From positions 25,184,532 to 25,248,531 of the forward strand of contig NC_090131.1 in NCBI RefSeq assembly GCF_040581485.1: a DNA stretch of 64,000 nucleotides. The letters are read 5' to 3'. The notes beneath the pieces were generated by a model. The model searched no databases and was not told the DNA's origin. It saw nothing but the letters and a program-made list of their open reading frames with translations. Origin of the DNA: Linepithema humile (taxonomy: Eukaryota > Arthropoda > Insecta > Hymenoptera > Formicidae). Within the stretch, counting starts at the first letter, position 1, and every line of letters begins with the position of its first letter. The translations under genes were made by a program, and so were the position numbers. Below, in pieces: positions 48,601 through 61,834 of the stretch.

Positions 48601-50148
48601 TACAATAAGTTATTAAATTTATAATGTTAGATGTTATCAAAACAATTGTCCGAGCACGTGTTTCGTCGCTCTCATCTTTATTTTTGTTTCGCCAACATCA
48701 ACTGCTGCCTCGTGCTTCTCCGCAGAAAGACTTTTATGAACTTTGCATTATAACACGACACACGATGTATACAAGATTCTTCTATAATATCGTGAGCGCA
48801 AAGCGTACGTTAAGCCCGAAGGAACTTGTTACTTGAGTGCATGCATACTTGACATCGCAATCGTTGCTCTACAATCTTTTCCCTCTGTGCGGAATGTTGA
48901 TAAATTAAAGTTCGTCATCCTTGCATGCTGCAGCTCGATTTCCAATTCAAATTTACACGCAATTGAGACAAAGCGAAACGTTTCATTTTGTTTAAATTCG
49001 CGAAAATGTAAGATGAAGTCGCTAACATTTTATCCTTCTTATCGAACTTAATTGCGTTGAAAAATTTACGCAAAAAATTATATAAAATACAAATTTTATA
49101 AACAGCTATTTCGACATAAAAAGCTGTTTTGTGCCTGTGAAAATATATGATTGCACGTTGACGAAATATAGCAGAGAAAACACCACCCAATAATTCAAAT
49201 GACACGAAGATAAGAAATTTTTTATATGTTCTTTCACAGCCGGGCAGGGCAACTCGAATAAAATTTGATCGTACTGTACGAGTACAGTGATAAACTTTTT
49301 ATGGTACAGCAGATGGGCAACTAAAACGAGAAATAACGCAGTAATATCATAAGTATCGCTACTTCGCGACTTCGTAAAAATATTATTTAATTGCATAAAA
49401 TTCAAAGATCGAAGAATAGCGACAAATATAAAGAAACCTGTATGCAAACGCGCATTAAAGTCTGTAACTTTTTAGTATCTTTAAAAGCAGCGCACAAACG
49501 AATTTTAAGTTTTCTTTACAACGATTTTCCGAGTTAGAAGTTTTTAAGCCAACTTTGATGAAGTCTATTAATACACATAAATTCGAGGAAATTTAAAATA
49601 CATGTCTGTTGATGTAAGACGCGCTGGCGGCTTTTAAGTTCGAGCAAAAAGTTTGATCGACGGTAATAGTATCTATTAACTGTTCGGCGGCTTGATATCG
49701 ACCGTCGCGAGACTTCGGGACTTCATCTCGTGCGGGAAGCGACGGCTGCGGCGCAGTGCATTTTCTTATAATACCTGCCTCAATTCTCGTATTGATCCGG
49801 CGGATTTGTCACCCTAAAAATAATGTCGCTCATCGATTCACGCGACAATGTGTAGTCCCTCGTTATTAATTAATATTCGCGCGTCTCCGCGGAATCCCGT
49901 GCATCCAGATTATATGCGGGTTTATCGCCCGCGGTGCTAAATCGGGCATCCGCGGCATTCGCGGATGTTAATGAGACGAACTTTCGGCGGAGTGACGTGC
50001 TTGCATAATTCAGCGTTCGCTCGCGAAATCGAGTTCAGCCGAACGAGAACTTTTTCCTGTTCGATCTTTGCGTCGCAACCGCGCCCGCTTTTAAAATCCC
50101 CTTACTTTGTGCGGGCGCGGAATTTAATAGCTTTACTGAAATTTTCAC

Positions 50149-50185
<37 letters not shown>

Positions 50186-51990
50186 CACTAAGAGAGAAAG
50201 GACAGAGAAGCATCTTAGAGTTTCGAGTTCCAATAAAACGAGGGTGCTCGTAAAATGCTTCTTTCCTTTGGTAATAAATCCCTCAGTATGAACTTTCCTC
50301 ATGACTCGAGCCACGCAATTTCGAAGCTTGTCTATAAAAATTCGTCAGACGACAGATTATTAAGATATTAAACTACGTTTGATTATAACCTTGGTACTAT
50401 AAGCGCGGGAAAAATAATATCGCGGGATAAAAAGTTGCACAGCTTTTTAAGTACGTATTAAAAACTTTTTCAAAATTTTTAATTACATATTTGCTTTAAT
50501 AAATTAAAATGTGTGTGTGCTGCAAAATAACTGATATAATAAAATATAATAATACGATAGAAATATCGTGCAAGGGAAGTCGAATAAAAAGTGAAAAAGT
50601 GGATTTGTTATAAATAAGGCGCGTAGTATGCAAAACTGGCACGCGTGCTATATTGGCGTTATCTTTAATCCGATCTGCGATATTATCTGTATAATTTATG
50701 TGAAGTGCCCTCTTTCTGTCGAAAGGAATACTGACAGGAGCCCGTCCTTCCATCCCATTTCGTTGGGTTCGATTATGCAAACGTTTATCCGTGATTTAGG
50801 GGATGGTGTACATTAGGGGATGGTATCTGAATTTCAACTTTTTTCCATAAACATTTCAAGAAGTTCAATCCAGTTCGGGAAGTCGTAAAATATCGAAATT
50901 TTTACTTTACGTATCGAAAAATTTTCTTTACAGTTTTGTTACTTCATTTTCGTTATTCCACGATTTATCGGTTAATCTTCATCGTGAAAAAATGCTTGTC
51001 GCATAAATTGGAATACAGGATGTAAGATTTGTCAGGAATAATCGCGGTATCGATACGTAATTGGTCTTCCACGATATTATCTATCTATTAGTAATAGAAG
51101 CGCTATCTACTCTTCTCGATTTCCGACTTTAGCTTCGATTATGCGAATGCTTATCTACAATGCCTATCTACCATTTGGCGAATATAGAGATTCCCCTTTT
51201 CCGGATCTCGGCCGGAATAAAAAGGACCTCCCTCGAAAAAATTCGCACTGCTATAAAAAATAAATCAGGATTAGAGTGAATTTTTAAGATCATGAGATAC
51301 TCGACGCGGGTGTCAATTTCCCCGAAACATTTTTCCATAAAAAAAACGTGATAATTTTGGAGTCGCTTGGAGCAACGACAGTTTAAATGCTAAGCACGGC
51401 AGAGTAATAAATCATGCAATATGCGCCGGAACTTTGTTCGTTTACACGTCATCCTGAAGACTCGGAGAAATGCAAAACGGAGAGATGAGGGAGATTTGCG
51501 GAGGAGTGACGACTAATGTCACGCGGGAAGATTGAAACTCGCGCGACGTAAGATCTTCGTTGCTTCGAACTTCGCCGAGTTGCAAACTCGGCGGCGGCGC
51601 GTCTACTTCGCCGAAGGGAGGAAGTTCGTTCCCCGTTTTTGTCACAAATTGAAAGTGCATTTAAAAAGTTGCGATCGCGCGCAGCAGGCTAAAGTGACGG
51701 ACGTTTAAGAGATACTTTTGAAACTTTTTGAAATATCTCTCCGGTTTACAAATTACGAATTTAAACATTAAAACAATATTTTCGCTCGCGAAAGACAAGC
51801 ACTTCCGAAATCATGAAGCACAAATATCTCACATATTTCTCATTTTTCGCTGCAGCCGCGTAGGTATTTTTCTGCTTTCGCAAAAGAAAAAAAAACATAG
51901 TTATTACGTTCCGATATATTTACCGTATATTTTCGGAGCTCAAATTGCTTTCAGGTGTATAGGTAAACATCTCTTTGTCGCGCGACTGTG
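45601..51990. other. Gene-poor region, fourth part
   Basis: No supported gene. GC-rich patches lie at about 47350-47650 and 49650-50110, and a GA microsatellite at 50151-50184. The rest is AT-rich unique sequence with chance open frames only. Confidence 0.6.
50151..50184. repeat. (AG)17 microsatellite
   Basis: Seventeen uninterrupted AG dinucleotides. Confidence 0.9.
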
Positions 51991-53640
51991 AGACCGAAGC
52001 GCGGTCTGTCTCTGTATAAACAAACGGAAAAATATTTCGACTATCGAAAATATTTTGTCCCGTGCGCGCTTTGCCGGAAATTGCAAAGCTGCCGACGAAG
52101 CTTAACGAACCGCGAACCGCAGGCTCAAAAGCCATCTATTTCCGGAACGTTCATCCACTCTTTATTCGCGACGCATCTGTTTTCGCCAATCAATTGCGCA
52201 TCGCCGATTCGTAGGGCCGCGCGTGGGTGTTGTCGCGGACACGCGAGGAGCGCGCTCCCGTCTGCGGCACGCACGTTGCATAGACGCGATGTTCACCGGA
52301 CGGCCGGGGTATATATTTGCCAGCGGTAAGTAACATGACGTATTAAACCGGGGCATCGAATGTGGGCGTGAATGTGTGCGAACAGGCTCGGCCCTGGCGC
52401 TGGCGGGCTCAACGGTAGATGCAATCCACCGGCCATATACGGAATTTCGCCTTAGCACGCACGTCATGCATCGGCCGCGAATGCGACGTAGCGGGAGCAC
52501 GTTCGCGTTCAATGCACTTGCGACGAGTCGCAAGGAGATCCGTCCGCTGGTCACTTCGCAATTCGGCCCGCATTCTTGCTGCATAGTTAATAATGAACAC
52601 GAGAAACACAATTGAGCACGATTTACGACCGCTTGCTTTACGATTTGCTTGAAATACGAGGTTCGTAATAGAGAAAATGTATTCGATTACATTCAAATTA
52701 ATAATAATTAAATCATTATCGGACGCAATATTTAGATGCACATGTTGCTGCGCACGCCAATATTCAAATTTAATCCTCTTTATTTTGATTAAATTTAGTG
52801 TTTCGTTTAACGTCATACTTTCTCCCGATATAAATTTTCAACAATTTTCTCTCGATAAAAATTTTCAACAAAATTAAAATAGCGTGAGCAAAATGTTTAA
52901 CAAAGCATTCGTTCTATTAGAACAATAAGCATCTTCTGGCGTGTGTAAAACAATTATAGCAACGCGTTCATATTTACGATGCAGTTGACGGCAACGCATC
53001 GCGGGAAGTTTGGTGAAACTACATACGTTTTCGCTACGTCGTTTTTTGCCGACGCAAAACTGACAGAAACAATATAAAAACAACGCAAAAATGTTGTACA
53101 CAAGTTGTGCATTTTCACCGGCGGAGGATCCCGTTTTGCAGTTACACGCTCGCATTTCGCAGTTCTATCGGGCTAATATTGCCCGACATCGTATTTCTGC
53201 GCTCCCAAACGCGTCGAGGCGCAAAAAGCACAGGAGAGATACGAGACACGAGAAGCGGTCGAATCTCGATCGAGCGAAAAAACTCGATTGGTTATATTTT
53301 TTTTTTTTTCCAGGCGCCGATTTCCCATCTCGCATTCTCTCACGTCGCCTCGCTGCCTCGTCTGACAAGCATCTATTGTTTTTTCCTCGCGATGCTGCGC
53401 GATGCACGCTCGGTGATTGCGCGTCGATGCAGCTCGACACGGCGCGGCACGGCGCGGCGCAGTGTGCATCACGAGAGCCGAGAATCCGCCGTGCGAGGAG
53501 CGTGTGCGGGCGTGTGTGTGGTGTGTGTGGCAAACTGCACGCTAGATTAGTATATCGACCAATGCCAGCCATTGATCGACGCCTAGGCCGCGGGACACGA
53601 CCTACGCGCGCGGCTAGATAAAGCTACATGCATTATGCAT
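51990..53640. other. CpG-rich island with overlapping open frames
   Basis: The most GC-rich stretch of the distal half. Long open frames overlap on both strands (52162-52611 on -, 53091-53621 and 53107-53550 on +, 53165-53572 on -), the usual result of few stop codons in GC-rich DNA. Their products are Arg/Ala/Ser/Cys-rich without domains. The patch could be the promoter of a gene lying outside or of an unseen transcript. AT-rich interruptions occur at 52620-53060. Confidence 0.45.
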
Positions 53641-56600
53641 GCATACTGGATGCACGTACACACACGCACACACCCTGAAAGGCGTTAGCGATACGTTCGG
53701 CGGAGGCTTAAATTGCGCAAAATTTCAAATGAGAGTGTACGGTGAGGCGAGGCGGATTCTCGGCCGTTTTGACACACAAAATTCGCCGAGGAAAGCGACA
53801 CGCTTTATGACGAGCTACTTTACGAGGAGCAATGACACTTTGCAAACACATGTACGATATTACAATATATATATATAAATATTGCTCCCGTATTATTTAT
53901 ATTAAAAATTCTTTGATCACTTAACTGAAATATTTGACGTTGTAAAGTTTTCTTGAAATTTCCATTCTTTCCAAGAAGGTGATATAAATGTTTATTAAAA
54001 GCTTTCTCTCACATGATACATTCAGCGTTCCGCTCCATGTATATCGAGTGCAAAGCTATGCAACGACGTGAGCTAAGATGCAATCTAAGTATAATGATTT
54101 TTTTTAGGACGCCATCGCTTCGAAACGACGTCGTTATCATCAGCGAGCGTAACGTATGTATTTTGCAAGCTCTCGCCTCCAATATTTTCCACCCGTACAC
54201 CTTCTTGTCATTCCGGCGGTAAAATCAATATACCGATATCGCTTCTGTTAACTTTGATAAGAATGCAAACTGATTTTATATCGAAGACATTATTTGCAAA
54301 TTTTTCAATGCGACATTAACTTACTGAAATTAACACGTTCTTCGGAAGTATATTTAAATTTTTAAAAAATATAAAAAAATTATGAAATTTTTTTCAATGT
54401 TAACGTTTTATGGCGCAATATACTCGTATATAAATTACTTAATTTAAAACGCTCTCTCGGAGCGAAGTTGAAAAGAGCAAGCGGCGAGCCGACGATTAAC
54501 TACGCGGGGCCCGGTTTCATAATGGCGCGATTACCATGCAAATTTCAGGAACAACCTTTCTGATAGTTCAATCACAAGGTACGCCGCACGCAATTGTACA
54601 TGTACCGCGTCGATGCTAACAATAAACGTACTCGTTTCGCGAGTGCATTCAGTACCGGAGTGTGTCGGTCAGGTTTCATCGACGATCGATGAGCCGGTGT
54701 GCGAAATTTCTGCTCCGAAAATCGGGATGTTTGAATGTCAGGGACGTGAGGCAGCGTGATTAGTATTTGTTTGCGCAACAAACCGGGCGCTCGACGAACC
54801 GGGGGTATTGTCGATAGCGATATGATATAGCGGCGCATATTGATACGATAATGGCTGGCTCATCCGACGGATTGGCAACGTATTCATGGCTATTTGCGGA
54901 TAAGCAGCATATGCTGATACTAAGTGTCCTATTGTTCGCACGTTCATCGATAAATCTAATTATTAATCACGCGGAAAATTTAAACAGAATTATACTAACA
55001 CGAATTACGTTCCGATCGAATTGAAAACTTTACAGATTCGTTAGTGTCGTAAGTTTGACACAAATTGCAATAAATATAATATCGCGAGGAAATTATTTTA
55101 CATACAAACTTCAATTTGTATTTAAAGAAATTTAAATATTCCTGCAATTTATAGATTGCATATTGTAGAAAATATCGTAAAATATAATAAAAATATGCAT
55201 TTTAGTATCTAAGTTTATAACCAATATCTCTATCTACAATAGTGTGATCGTTATAAATATAAATGGAATATTCTGCTATTCGAATAAATTCCATTCGATT
55301 ATAAAGATAGAAGATATTGCTATTTTTATCTTGCAAATTCCTTCAAATTGCAAAAAATGTATTTCGTTAAAAGCATTCTTCACATTCTTCACAAAGACTG
55401 TATTGCAGAATTTTGTACAATCTGAAAGAAGGGAAAAAGTCAAATGCAAAAGTCCTTTTCTAGCTGCACGCAAATGTGACTTTTATAAATCTCGGTCAGA
55501 GATTCATAACGCATCGGAATGAGAAACTGTGACCAACCAGCTTTGCAATTATGAAAGACAGAAATTATTCCAAAGATTAATAGTTGTAAAGTAAATGAAA
55601 AAAAAGTAGCTTTGAAATTTTAAATAGAATTAATTCTGAACAATAAAAATATGTTTTATATACAATATGCAATATCATATATAAAATAGAAATATAATCC
55701 TATCACAAATTTTTGATTATTTATAAAAATATTCATTTCAAAGTCGTTTTGCTGCATAAATGAGATGTAATCGTTTGTATCAAAGCAAGTTTTGTAAAAA
55801 GATATATCTAATATCTTTTCATTAGGCAACATGGATAAAGTAATCGAAACATTCGCGCGAGTTTCTCATGCATGCACACAGCAAGTGCTATTGTTCACTG
55901 ACCATTCACGTCCGCATCGCGAACACCACATTCCCTTCGTGATTTTCGCTCTGCGCGTTATTGTGTTCCATTCTCGTAAATCGTAATCTAGAGCAGCGGT
56001 ACAACCGGTTGCACGAAGATACGCATAGATTTCTCCATAAACGTAGATCACCGACTCGGAAACATTGAGGCGTGATTAATGCACGTTAGCGGTTCATCAT
56101 GACGATGTTAATTTCTATGACAGGCGAATGTGGCTCATGTTTCCACATCACGCAGCTTGAATATGGCCACTGTTACGTTTAACAACAATTTCATCTATCA
56201 GGACAGATGAGTTGCATTATAATTCCTGCTGTTGATAACCTAATTTGCATCCGTGGTTCAATTTTTTCTGAGATTGCGTTCGAATTGGAAAGACGAATAA
56301 CCGAGTTACGCTTCTTCGCGTAACGTGAGAGAATGGGTTATTTATTATAATGATAAAATTTAATTAATTTTTACAATACATTAATTTTCACAATCAATAC
56401 TCTCTTATTATTCAAAATAATTCTATTGTTCCGAAGTGTAAAGCTCCAACGGATATCTGTATTGCACGGTAAATGTTAAAACGCACGTCTGCAACACGCG
56501 CGGGAGAATAATTAAATGCTAAATCCAGCATTATTATCTATTAAACATTAGTAAATACGCATTCATTAATAATTAATTCTAGTCATGTCACGAATGGAAA

Positions 56601-59600
56601 TTACAGCTTAATATATTAACACACTGCATAATTAGTGAACGTTTTGTTACACGTACATAATTTATTTCTCTAAACTCGTACGTAGCATTGTAAATTATGT
56701 AATATCTGCTAGAGCACAGCGAAATGTTTTCGTCTGATTAATTAGCAGCACGGTCGATTAATATTCTATACAGACGCGTCACTAGATTTAAGACATTGTG
56801 CATCACTACGTCGCAAATCCCTTTCAAGCGGTGTCTATGGCTTTTTACGAGTGCCGGGGCTCGACGTCGAGCGCACTAGACTGAATTTACGAAGGTACTT
56901 CTGCGATTCCACGACAACGAAGCGCGTAATGCTCTTGCGCACAATATTATACGGCATCCATTGTGCTGTAATTACATCAATTCTCTACGCGCGACGGGCT
57001 TCTTTCAAAGTTCCACGCGAGGCGGGTCGTATTGCACTAAACATGCCCGCATTGCTGTATATTCATAAAACAGAGAAACTTATTAGCTGCCCATAATTGC
57101 GCTATTTTCGCACAAAGATGATCGCGACTGCCGGTTCTAATTATTTTGAGGAGGAGACAAAAAGAATAACGATGCTCTCCGCTTCTCGTAACAAGCTACG
57201 GAGCAATGAACAAATAAACAACTGACATTTCTCACTTTTGTCTCTCAATGTGTGAATAATATATTTAAATTAAAAAGAAAAATTTACGAATATATTTAAA
57301 ATAATATATTTAAATTGAAAAGAAAAATTTACAAATATATTTAAAAAAAGATATGTTCTCTCTGTGAGAATAAGCAAATAATTATGTATTAATTCATCTT
57401 TGCTGCCTGTAATCTTCAGATAGAAACTGACGAGTTTTTAAAGAGAGAACATATGATATGCTTTTTAATATAAAACATAAGCTTAAAATCTATTTCACCG
57501 CAAAGACGAAATTCCATCAATTTCGAAATATAAATCTGATGCATACAAAATATTAATTCAACCGATGCTAATCGATATTATTCAATAAACTTGGAAACCG
57601 TCGTGAATGCGTTTCAATTAAAGGGAATACAGGATTTAAGCAGGCTTTGCCACGGACGTCAATAATGTAACTCTATCTGTGCCGAGATAGATAGATAGAG
57701 AAAAAAAGGTGTCATTCGAGATCAGTTTATTTATAAAAAAAAAAGGAACCATTCCGTCTCGAAGCTCCGGCTTAAGTCTTATCCTCTCCCGAGGAAGAAA
57801 GGAAATGAAATATCGGACATCTCAATACATCCACCCTCGTCGTATGAGAGTTTCCGGCCGGAGTTTTCTAAGTAAATTTAGTTAAAAGATTTACCTTTCG
57901 GCTAAACAATCTCCATATATTATGGATATTTTCTTTCGACGCGAAATACGACAAAATCTTTTCAGTCATGAGTATCTGGAAAAATATGCAAAATGAAGAA
58001 CGAAATGAGGACTTGAGAACAAGATTGAATAAAAGAATCCTTTGTAGTTCGTCGAGAAGATCGTGGATGAGGAAAAGTATGAAGTCGGAGATATTTGAAT
58101 ACGCGCGTGTGTATTTCACTGCGTTTACGCGATTACAACAGCGAAAACGGGCCGAAATAGGTGACAAAACGAAACGATACGACACGATCGGCATCGACGA
58201 AATCATCGCGCTGCCATTTGTCTTCGGATTACGATGATTCCATTTCAGTTTACGTTTATTATGCAGAATGAAACGCAATTCCGCTGTGTACATTCCGGGA
58301 GCAACTTTGTGCGTGAACAAAACAGCACCGCGTCGCACGTGCATGCACAATCGATGCCACGTATGACAAATAGTCTCGCAAATTGCCGGCCAGTAGTTTA
58401 TGGACAGTATAATGACTATTGTAAAAAGATCGTTCCCACATCACGCGGACCGGATTTCCGAGATGGTTTCCTGACGTGGAATTTTTGAGCCGCGGGCGAA
58501 CGCGCCTCTGAAAACATGATTACATCGCGTGTTAAAAAATAAGAAAATATATTTTTATATTTTCACAATATATATCTCTGACTTCCGTTGCACACTAAAT
58601 TAAAATAAGTTATGTGTAATTATTAATAACATTATTACTTAATCTTTTAATTTATTAATACCAAAACAACTCGGTAATTAATACAAATAATATGAATGTA
58701 ATTATCTCTGAAGGTTATTTCTTATTATTATTCATGGAACTTATCACTTGCTCTTTCATTGGAGATTTAACTGTAAGATAATATATCGCTGAACAACATT
58801 CCGCGAGACGTTCAGTGTTCTCTTCGCTGTAACCGATATCTATCAAACGTCGGAAGCGATAGAAATCGCGATGGTTAGCAATATCAGTTTTAACTCGTGC
58901 TTTAGTCAAATGCCTGTTCCTGCTCGAATCGATTACGTCGGAAGAGAAGGGTCGATAACGGCACATCGCTCGAGATAGCTCGAAAGCCCATGAGAAGAAG
59001 AAAGGGAAAACAAAAAAGAATAGAATTCGATAGTGAGTTGAGATAGGAAGTGGTGAGAATGGAAACGCAGAAGAGAAGAGGGAAACTCAAGACACATGGT
59101 TCACGGTCGCAGATGTGAAAAGATTTTTCCCATTGGAAATTGAAGCGAATATAGAGCAGATATTCTATAAATGGCGAAAAAATAGCTTTCTAATCTCGAT
59201 CATAGATATTGGTTCTCAAGGAATTGTTAAATAAATTTGCGAGATCTGTTCCTAAGATTTGGCGATGTTTGCGATATTTTCTGAAACTTCCTGAACTTTT
59301 TAATGTCCATTCTAAGACGTGAAAGAATAACGGTTGATTATCAAGTCGCGGCTGCAAATTAATTAAAATCTCTAAAGCTAATAGAAAACTTCCAAAAGCA
59401 TTTTAAGATGTATAAGCGATTTATTATGCGCGAAGAATTGAATAATACGATCTAATATATATTTAAATGAAATGCTTAATTAATTTAATCCTCAAAGAAT
59501 AATTAATATATTTTTATTAACCAGAATGGAAATTCATTGTTGCTTCTGCAAAATTGCATTATTTACAGATTATGTTGTTATCTATGCAGAGAAGATTGCG

Positions 59601-61534
59601 ATATTGCATAATCCATCGTAATCCAACACTATACGCCGATGTTCATGTAAACGCAGGTATAATTATATTGCAAGCAAGAAGGATCTCTGCGTAGAATAAT
59701 TATCAGGCTAGTAATAATTAATGTATTTTGCCGGCGGTGCGGTGTCAAAGGGGGAGCAAAGGGGGAGCAAAGTGCCCTTCACGACCTTTTAAGGTGCGTG
59801 ATAAGTGTGTACCGATATAATATATTACGTCACGGCGCGTTAAGCTAGTTTGTGGAACAGGGAGACTATGGATTTACCGACATGCTCGGCTGCATTAAAT
59901 TTCTTTCGTCATAACGACGCGTTACATTTTACGATAATGGGATATAAAGACATTTACGCGCTGTAATTATTCCGAGATTAATTATTTAGTGACCACAATT
60001 TTATGGTCTTTCTATGAGAATAAATATTGCAATCTAAAAAACATAATCTAATTTTTCGTAATTATTTTGAGAGAACACATTTTACGAGCAAGCAATTTGC
60101 ATGCTTGAGAAAATTGTGTGCATTTATATTTCGAAAAGGATTTTTCTTTCACACTTTACGCAATTTTTAAGATGCTTAAGAAAATCACGTTGATAAATTT
60201 ACTTAATCTCTTCATTAAGGAGCAACATCTTCCAAAGCTGAGATTTCTTAATCAATCTATTCAACGGCAATTCTCGCGCGCAACATTTAAGTCCGTTTCA
60301 AGCGGCATTTGCTGAAATCGCATGGACGTGAAATATAATGGTATACGTTTTTTTTGTGCAAATAAATACATTTTCACTAATAAAAATTATGACGTGAATA
60401 TCGTTTCATTTATAAAATACAAAACTCTGACTTTAATTAAAATATTAATATTTCGTAGATTATTAATAAAAACTCTCTAAATTTTTATTTCATTCCGCGA
60501 CCTGCACCGAGCGATCCCATTTCTCATGCAAGACTGGATAAAACAGATATTTTAAATAGATAATAAATATTTTATGAAAAAGAGAGATGGTTGAAAAAAT
60601 ATATTCAAACATTGAAATAAAATATAAATACGCGCACACCGACAAGATAAATTTAGCTGTGATATTTAAACAAATAATACATAAATTACACTCTAATTAA
60701 CTTATGTTCAAAAAAACTTTCGCATTATCGAAGCTTCATCGAAGTTTAAAAGTAAAAACAAGAAATATATTTCAAAATGTTTTGATGTACAGACACGTTA
60801 TAAACCATATAAAAAAATAAATCTCTGAATTATCTTATAAAAATATCAGTTTGTTTCTTGCCTTTATGTGCGTTTAAATTATGTAGGAAAAAATCAACAA
60901 AATATAATAAATTTTTAATTTTCCGATGCTTACTGAAGCGAATTCTCGCCATTAAATCGTCTCAACAATACCAGGTGGAAATATTTCCTTCCCATGGTAG
61001 TTTAGCTTATTGCGGACTATCATTGTTGTACAACCTTGGTTGCTTATTACTAGTCCTTCGGGACCTGCGTGGCTCGCATAAGGATAGAATTTCATGCGCA
61101 ACGTAAAAAGTCGCAAAGGGCTATTCATAAAAAGATGAAACTCTACAGGGAATGCGTAAAGCAATTTGTTGTATCTTAGACCTAATAAATGCTATAACCG
61201 TTTATCAGTTGACTTTTTATGCAAGAGATCAAAATGCAATTATCTGATAAAGAAAATATTTTTTCTTATAAATATTTTGATTGCAATAATAAGATTCAAA
61301 TATCAAACTTATCTAACAAAATAAAACTGTAGTAAATTGTTTTAAAATATATTCATGCATTTCGAATACGGTTATTTTTAATTTTACATAAAACTGATTA
61401 CAATATATCCAGTTTTATTATTAAATTTTGTTCTGCTTTTAATAAAATGTAATTATTATTTTATTTTGCTAATAATTACCATTTTTATTATATTGTCACA
61501 CTCTAATAAATATACTCAAAGCAATAAATAATGT
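53641..61534. other. Gene-poor region, fifth part
   Basis: No supported gene. AT-rich unique sequence with a 45-bp tandem repeat at 57256-57345, a short G-rich duplicate at 59747-59771 and GC-richer patches near 54480-54900 and 55860-56000. The longest open frame is 160 codons (57868-58350, -), overlapped by an 89-codon frame on the other strand. Neither has a recognisable domain. Confidence 0.6.
57256..57345. repeat. Tandem repeat, two 45-bp units
   Basis: Units 57256-57300 and 57301-57345 are the same length and differ at only two bases. A third partial start follows. The unit is AT-rich and contains ATATATTTAAATT and AGAAAAATTTAC. Confidence 0.9.
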
Positions 61535-61834
61535 ATAATGATAAGGTCTGTGAAACTGGCACTGCAAAATGCGAATTTTTATAAAACTTACGACATCTGG
61601 ATTATCCATAATTTGACCATATTTTTTTGGTCCTTGCTTGCAGAAAAAAATTATGCACAAACAAAAAATGCATTTAGATGTACTGATGGCAAAATGTTAT
61701 CCATTTTTCTATTTGTGCTATTAGCTTTCTCTGCAAAATGAGCAAAAAAATTATGTATGAACAAATTGTGGAAAACCCGCATAAATTTTATAAAAATTCG
61801 CATTTTAGAGTATCAGTTTCACAGATAATGATAA
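61535..61834. mobile_element. Foldback MITE-like element with 43-bp terminal inverted repeats
   Basis: Arms 61548-61590 and 61782-61824 are inverted repeats matching at 38 of 43 positions, beginning CTGTGAAACTG and containing AAAATGCGAATTTTTATAAAA. Weaker inverted similarity continues inward (CATATTTTTTTGG and TTGCAGA words), so the 277-bp core is close to a full foldback. Both sides are flanked by the 10-bp direct repeat ATAATGATAA (61535-61544 and 61825-61834), a candidate target-site duplication, although three bases (GGT) separate the left copy from the arm. No transposase is encoded. A 67-codon frame across it is incidental. Duplication length would fit a hAT- or Mutator-like mover, which is tentative. 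Confidence 0.75.

Noticed and set aside
52162..53621. Long open frames of 135-176 codons on both strands
   Set aside because: They overlap each other in several frames and are Arg/Ala-rich, as expected from GC-rich sequence. No motif or splice support.
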